NCBI GenBank assembly: GCA_030609785.1
Contig: JAUWTC010000109.1
Location: forward strand, 1-7,602
Source: Holophagae bacterium
GTDB lineage: Bacteria > Acidobacteriota > Thermoanaerobaculia > Thermoanaerobaculales > Sulfomarinibacteraceae
Reading direction: 5' to 3'
DNA: 7,602 nucleotides
The position numbers and the translations under genes were made by a program. Under the pieces are notes generated by a model. That model did not search any database. It saw only the letters and a program-made list of their open reading frames with translations, and was not told where the DNA came from. Shown here piece by piece: positions 6,059 through 7,602 of the stretch (position 1 is the first letter of the stretch; each line of letters begins with the position of its first letter).

Positions 6059-6062
6059 ATTT

Positions 6063-7244
6063 ATGGACTTTGAACTCAATCAGGATCAGCTTTCAATCCG
6101 GGACATGGTGCGGGATCTGGCTCGTTCGGAGATTGCCCCCAACGGCGTCGACTGGGACGAACGCCAGCACTTTCCCAAAGAGCTCTTCGCTCAGATGGGC
6201 GAACTGGGCCTGCTCGGCGTGGTCATTCCGGAAGAGTACGGCGGCGCCGGGTTGGGCTATGTCGAGTACGCGGTGATCTTGGAAGAGATCAGCGCCGCCG
6301 ACGGCGGCGTCGGCTTGGGGGTGGCCGCCCACAACTCACTGTGCACCAACCACCTCTACCAGTTCGGTTCTGAGGCGCGGAAGCGCGAGTTCGTGCCGAA
6401 GTTGGCCTCGGGTCAGTGGATCGGCGCCTGGGCCCTGACCGAGCCCGAGGCGGGCTCCGATGCCGGAGGGACTCGCACGACGGCGGTTCGGGACGGCGAC
6501 GAGTGGGTCCTCAACGGTTCGAAGACCTTTATAACGCACGCCACAGTCGGTGACTGCGTGGTGGCGGTGGCCAGGACCTCCCGCGAGGCCGACCACCACG
6601 GAATTTCTGCCTTCTTCGTCCCCTTCGATCGACCTGGTGTGGAACCGGGCAAGAAAGAGAACAAGCTGGGCATGCGCTGCTCCGATACCTCCTCCCTGGT
6701 GTTCGAGAACTGCCGGATCCCTGCGGACTACCTTTTGGGGGATGAGGGCGACGGCTTCGTGCAGGCGATGAAGATCCTCGACGGAGGCCGCATCTCGATT
6801 GCCGCGCTGGCCTTGGGCATCGGCAGGGGCGCCCTGGATGCAGCCCTGGAGTACTCCACGGTCCGCGAGCAGTTCGGTCGAAAAATTTTCTCGTTCCAGG
6901 CGATTCAGCACAAGCTGGCCAACATGGCGACCGAGATCGATGCCGCCCGGTTGTTGACCCTCAGGGCGGCCGTCAAGAAAGACCGCGGTGAGAATTCGAC
7001 CCTGGAGTCGGCGATGGCCAAGGTCTACGCCTCCGAGGTGGCGGTCAGGACGGCCGAAGAGGCTATCCAGATTCACGGGGGCTACGGTTACACCAAGGAC
7101 TATCCTGTGGAACGAGCCTGGCGGGATTCCAAACTCTGCACCATCGGCGAAGGCACCTCCGAGGTCCAGCGTCTGGTGATAGCCCGGGAAATGCTGCGAC
7201 GCATGGTGCCTTCGGGTGTTTCGAAGGACGCGGGAACGAGCTGA
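6063..7244 (+). CDS. acyl-CoA dehydrogenase (short-chain/butyryl-CoA type)
   Basis: A complete 393-residue FAD-dependent acyl-CoA dehydrogenase, of normal length. It oxidises an acyl-CoA to the trans-2-enoyl-CoA and passes electrons to electron-transfer flavoprotein in the cytoplasm. Visible landmarks are the N-terminal helical domain, [19 protein letters not shown] (51-69), the FAD/substrate signature [20 protein letters not shown] (122-141), [10 protein letters not shown] (151-160), [19 protein letters not shown] (268-286) and [15 protein letters not shown] (337-351). The catalytic base is E363 in [10 protein letters not shown], the position used by short- and medium-chain enzymes. Chain length and branching preference cannot be fixed; butyryl-CoA, isobutyryl-CoA and 2-methylbutyryl-CoA are all possible. 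The methylmalonyl-CoA epimerase directly downstream hints at branched-chain amino acid or odd-chain breakdown. The start is set by GGAGG 4 bases upstream. Confidence 0.95.
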   Translation: MDFELNQDQLSIRDMVRDLARSEIAPNGVDWDERQHFPKELFAQMGELGLLGVVIPEEYGGAGLGYVEYAVILEEISAADGGVGLGVAAHNSLCTNHLYQFGSEARKREFVPKLASGQWIGAWALTEPEAGSDAGGTRTTAVRDGDEWVLNGSKTFITHATVGDCVVAVARTSREADHHGISAFFVPFDRPGVEPGKKENKLGMRCSDTSSLVFENCRIPADYLLGDEGDGFVQAMKILDGGRISIAALALGIGRGALDAALEYSTVREQFGRKIFSFQAIQHKLANMATEIDAARLLTLRAAVKKDRGENSTLESAMAKVYASEVAVRTAEEAIQIHGGYGYTKDYPVERAWRDSKLCTIGEGTSEVQRLVIAREMLRRMVPSGVSKDAGTS

Positions 7245-7246
7245 TC

Positions 7247-7602
7247 ATGGGCAAACCGACGCTGGACCACATTGGAATCGCCGTCAAGAGCCTGGCGGAG
7301 GTGACTCCGTTTTACGATGCCTTGGGCTTGGCCGTAGGCGGCACCGACGAAGTGCCCGAGCAAGGGGTCAAGGTTGCCTTTCTGCCGGTGGGGGACGGGC
7401 AATTGGAGTTGCTCGAGCCGACCGGACCCGACTCGCCGATCGCCAAACACATCGAACGACGGGGGCCGGGACTCCATCATGTTTGCCTCCGGGTCGACGA
7501 CATCGAAGCCGCGATGGCCGACCTCAAGGCGCAGGGTTTTCGATTGCTCTCCGAAGAACCCCAGCCCGGCGCCCATGGTTGCCGGATCTGCTTCGTGCAT
7601 CC
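7247..7602 (+). CDS. mce: methylmalonyl-CoA epimerase, C-terminus cut by window edge
   Basis: The first 118 residues of a VOC/glyoxalase-fold protein, open at the right edge. The enzyme interconverts the (S) and (R) forms of methylmalonyl-CoA, between propionyl-CoA carboxylase and methylmalonyl-CoA mutase. Motifs seen: LDHIGIAV with the metal-binding histidine H8, GQLELLEP (51-58), DSPIAKHIE (62-70), PGLHHVCLRVDDIEAA (74-89) with the second metal histidine in the HH pair (77-78), and the start of the second repeat's CFVHP. The final metal-ligand glutamate, normally in a GVLIEL motif, lies outside the window. Only 2 bases separate its ATG from the stop of the acyl-CoA dehydrogenase and there is no strong ribosome-binding site, so translational coupling is likely. 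Confusion with glyoxalase I is possible but the motif spacing favours the epimerase. Confidence 0.92.
   Translation, partial: MGKPTLDHIGIAVKSLAEVTPFYDALGLAVGGTDEVPEQGVKVAFLPVGDGQLELLEPTGPDSPIAKHIERRGPGLHHVCLRVDDIEAAMADLKAQGFRLLSEEPQPGAHGCRICFVH

Larger units (their letters stand above)
5780..6062. other. 283-base spacer, repeat-rich, no gene seen
   Basis: The spacer between the SpoIID and acyl-CoA dehydrogenase genes holds most of the palindrome at 5772-5858, a stretch with lower GC (about 5885-5925, AAAACACACGGGAATAGCC and following), a GC hairpin (5949-5966), an AGCTGAT-type array (6000-6024) and a candidate promoter. I see no credible coding region or RNA gene. Confidence 0.7.

Overview
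This is a GC-rich bacterial chromosomal window with six protein genes: five housekeeping or metabolic genes of recognisable family and one large lipoprotein-like peptidoglycan enzyme. YceH, a YfgD-type arsenate reductase, a putative lipoprotein, and an acyl-CoA dehydrogenase/methylmalonyl-CoA epimerase pair suggest a Gram-negative-type heterotroph. The zinc-finger DnaC-like ATPase and the non-sporulation SpoIID protein would fit Acidobacteriota or a related phylum. That placement is inference from gene flavour; no rRNA or other phylogenetic marker is present.

Layout. The left third is on the minus strand, read right to left: a GT4 glycosyltransferase (1159-2388), an ArsC-family reductase (688-1035) and a YceH/DUF480 protein cut by the left edge (1-484). 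A 425-base divergent intergenic region (2389-2813) follows. The right part is on the plus strand: a DnaC/IstB-like AAA+ ATPase with a four-cysteine N-terminus (2814-3551), a SpoIID/LytB protein (about 3608-5779), an acyl-CoA dehydrogenase (6063-7244) and a methylmalonyl-CoA epimerase cut by the right edge (7247-7602). The last two are separated by only 2 bases and are probably translationally coupled. They suggest acyl-CoA oxidation feeding the propionyl-CoA/methylmalonyl-CoA route to succinyl-CoA. The other genes show no obvious joint pathway.

The most distinctive content lies between the genes. Nearly every longer spacer carries short-period repeats. A 9-base-period family (ACGCNAAGG-like) occurs as inverted copies bracketing arsC and as a self-complementary pair at the 5' end of the SpoIID gene. 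A 7-base-period family (AACGTCC-like) occurs as two inverted arrays in the divergent region. A second 7-base family (AGCTGAT-like) lies just upstream of the acyl-CoA dehydrogenase. A separate long imperfect palindrome covers the stop codon of the SpoIID gene, and a GC-rich hairpin lies further downstream. These look like dispersed repeat elements in a genome rich in them.

I found no CRISPR array, transposase, tRNA, rRNA, phage gene or toxin-antitoxin pair, and nothing I would call a new multi-gene system. The repeat architecture and the split SpoIID domain are the items worth a second look.
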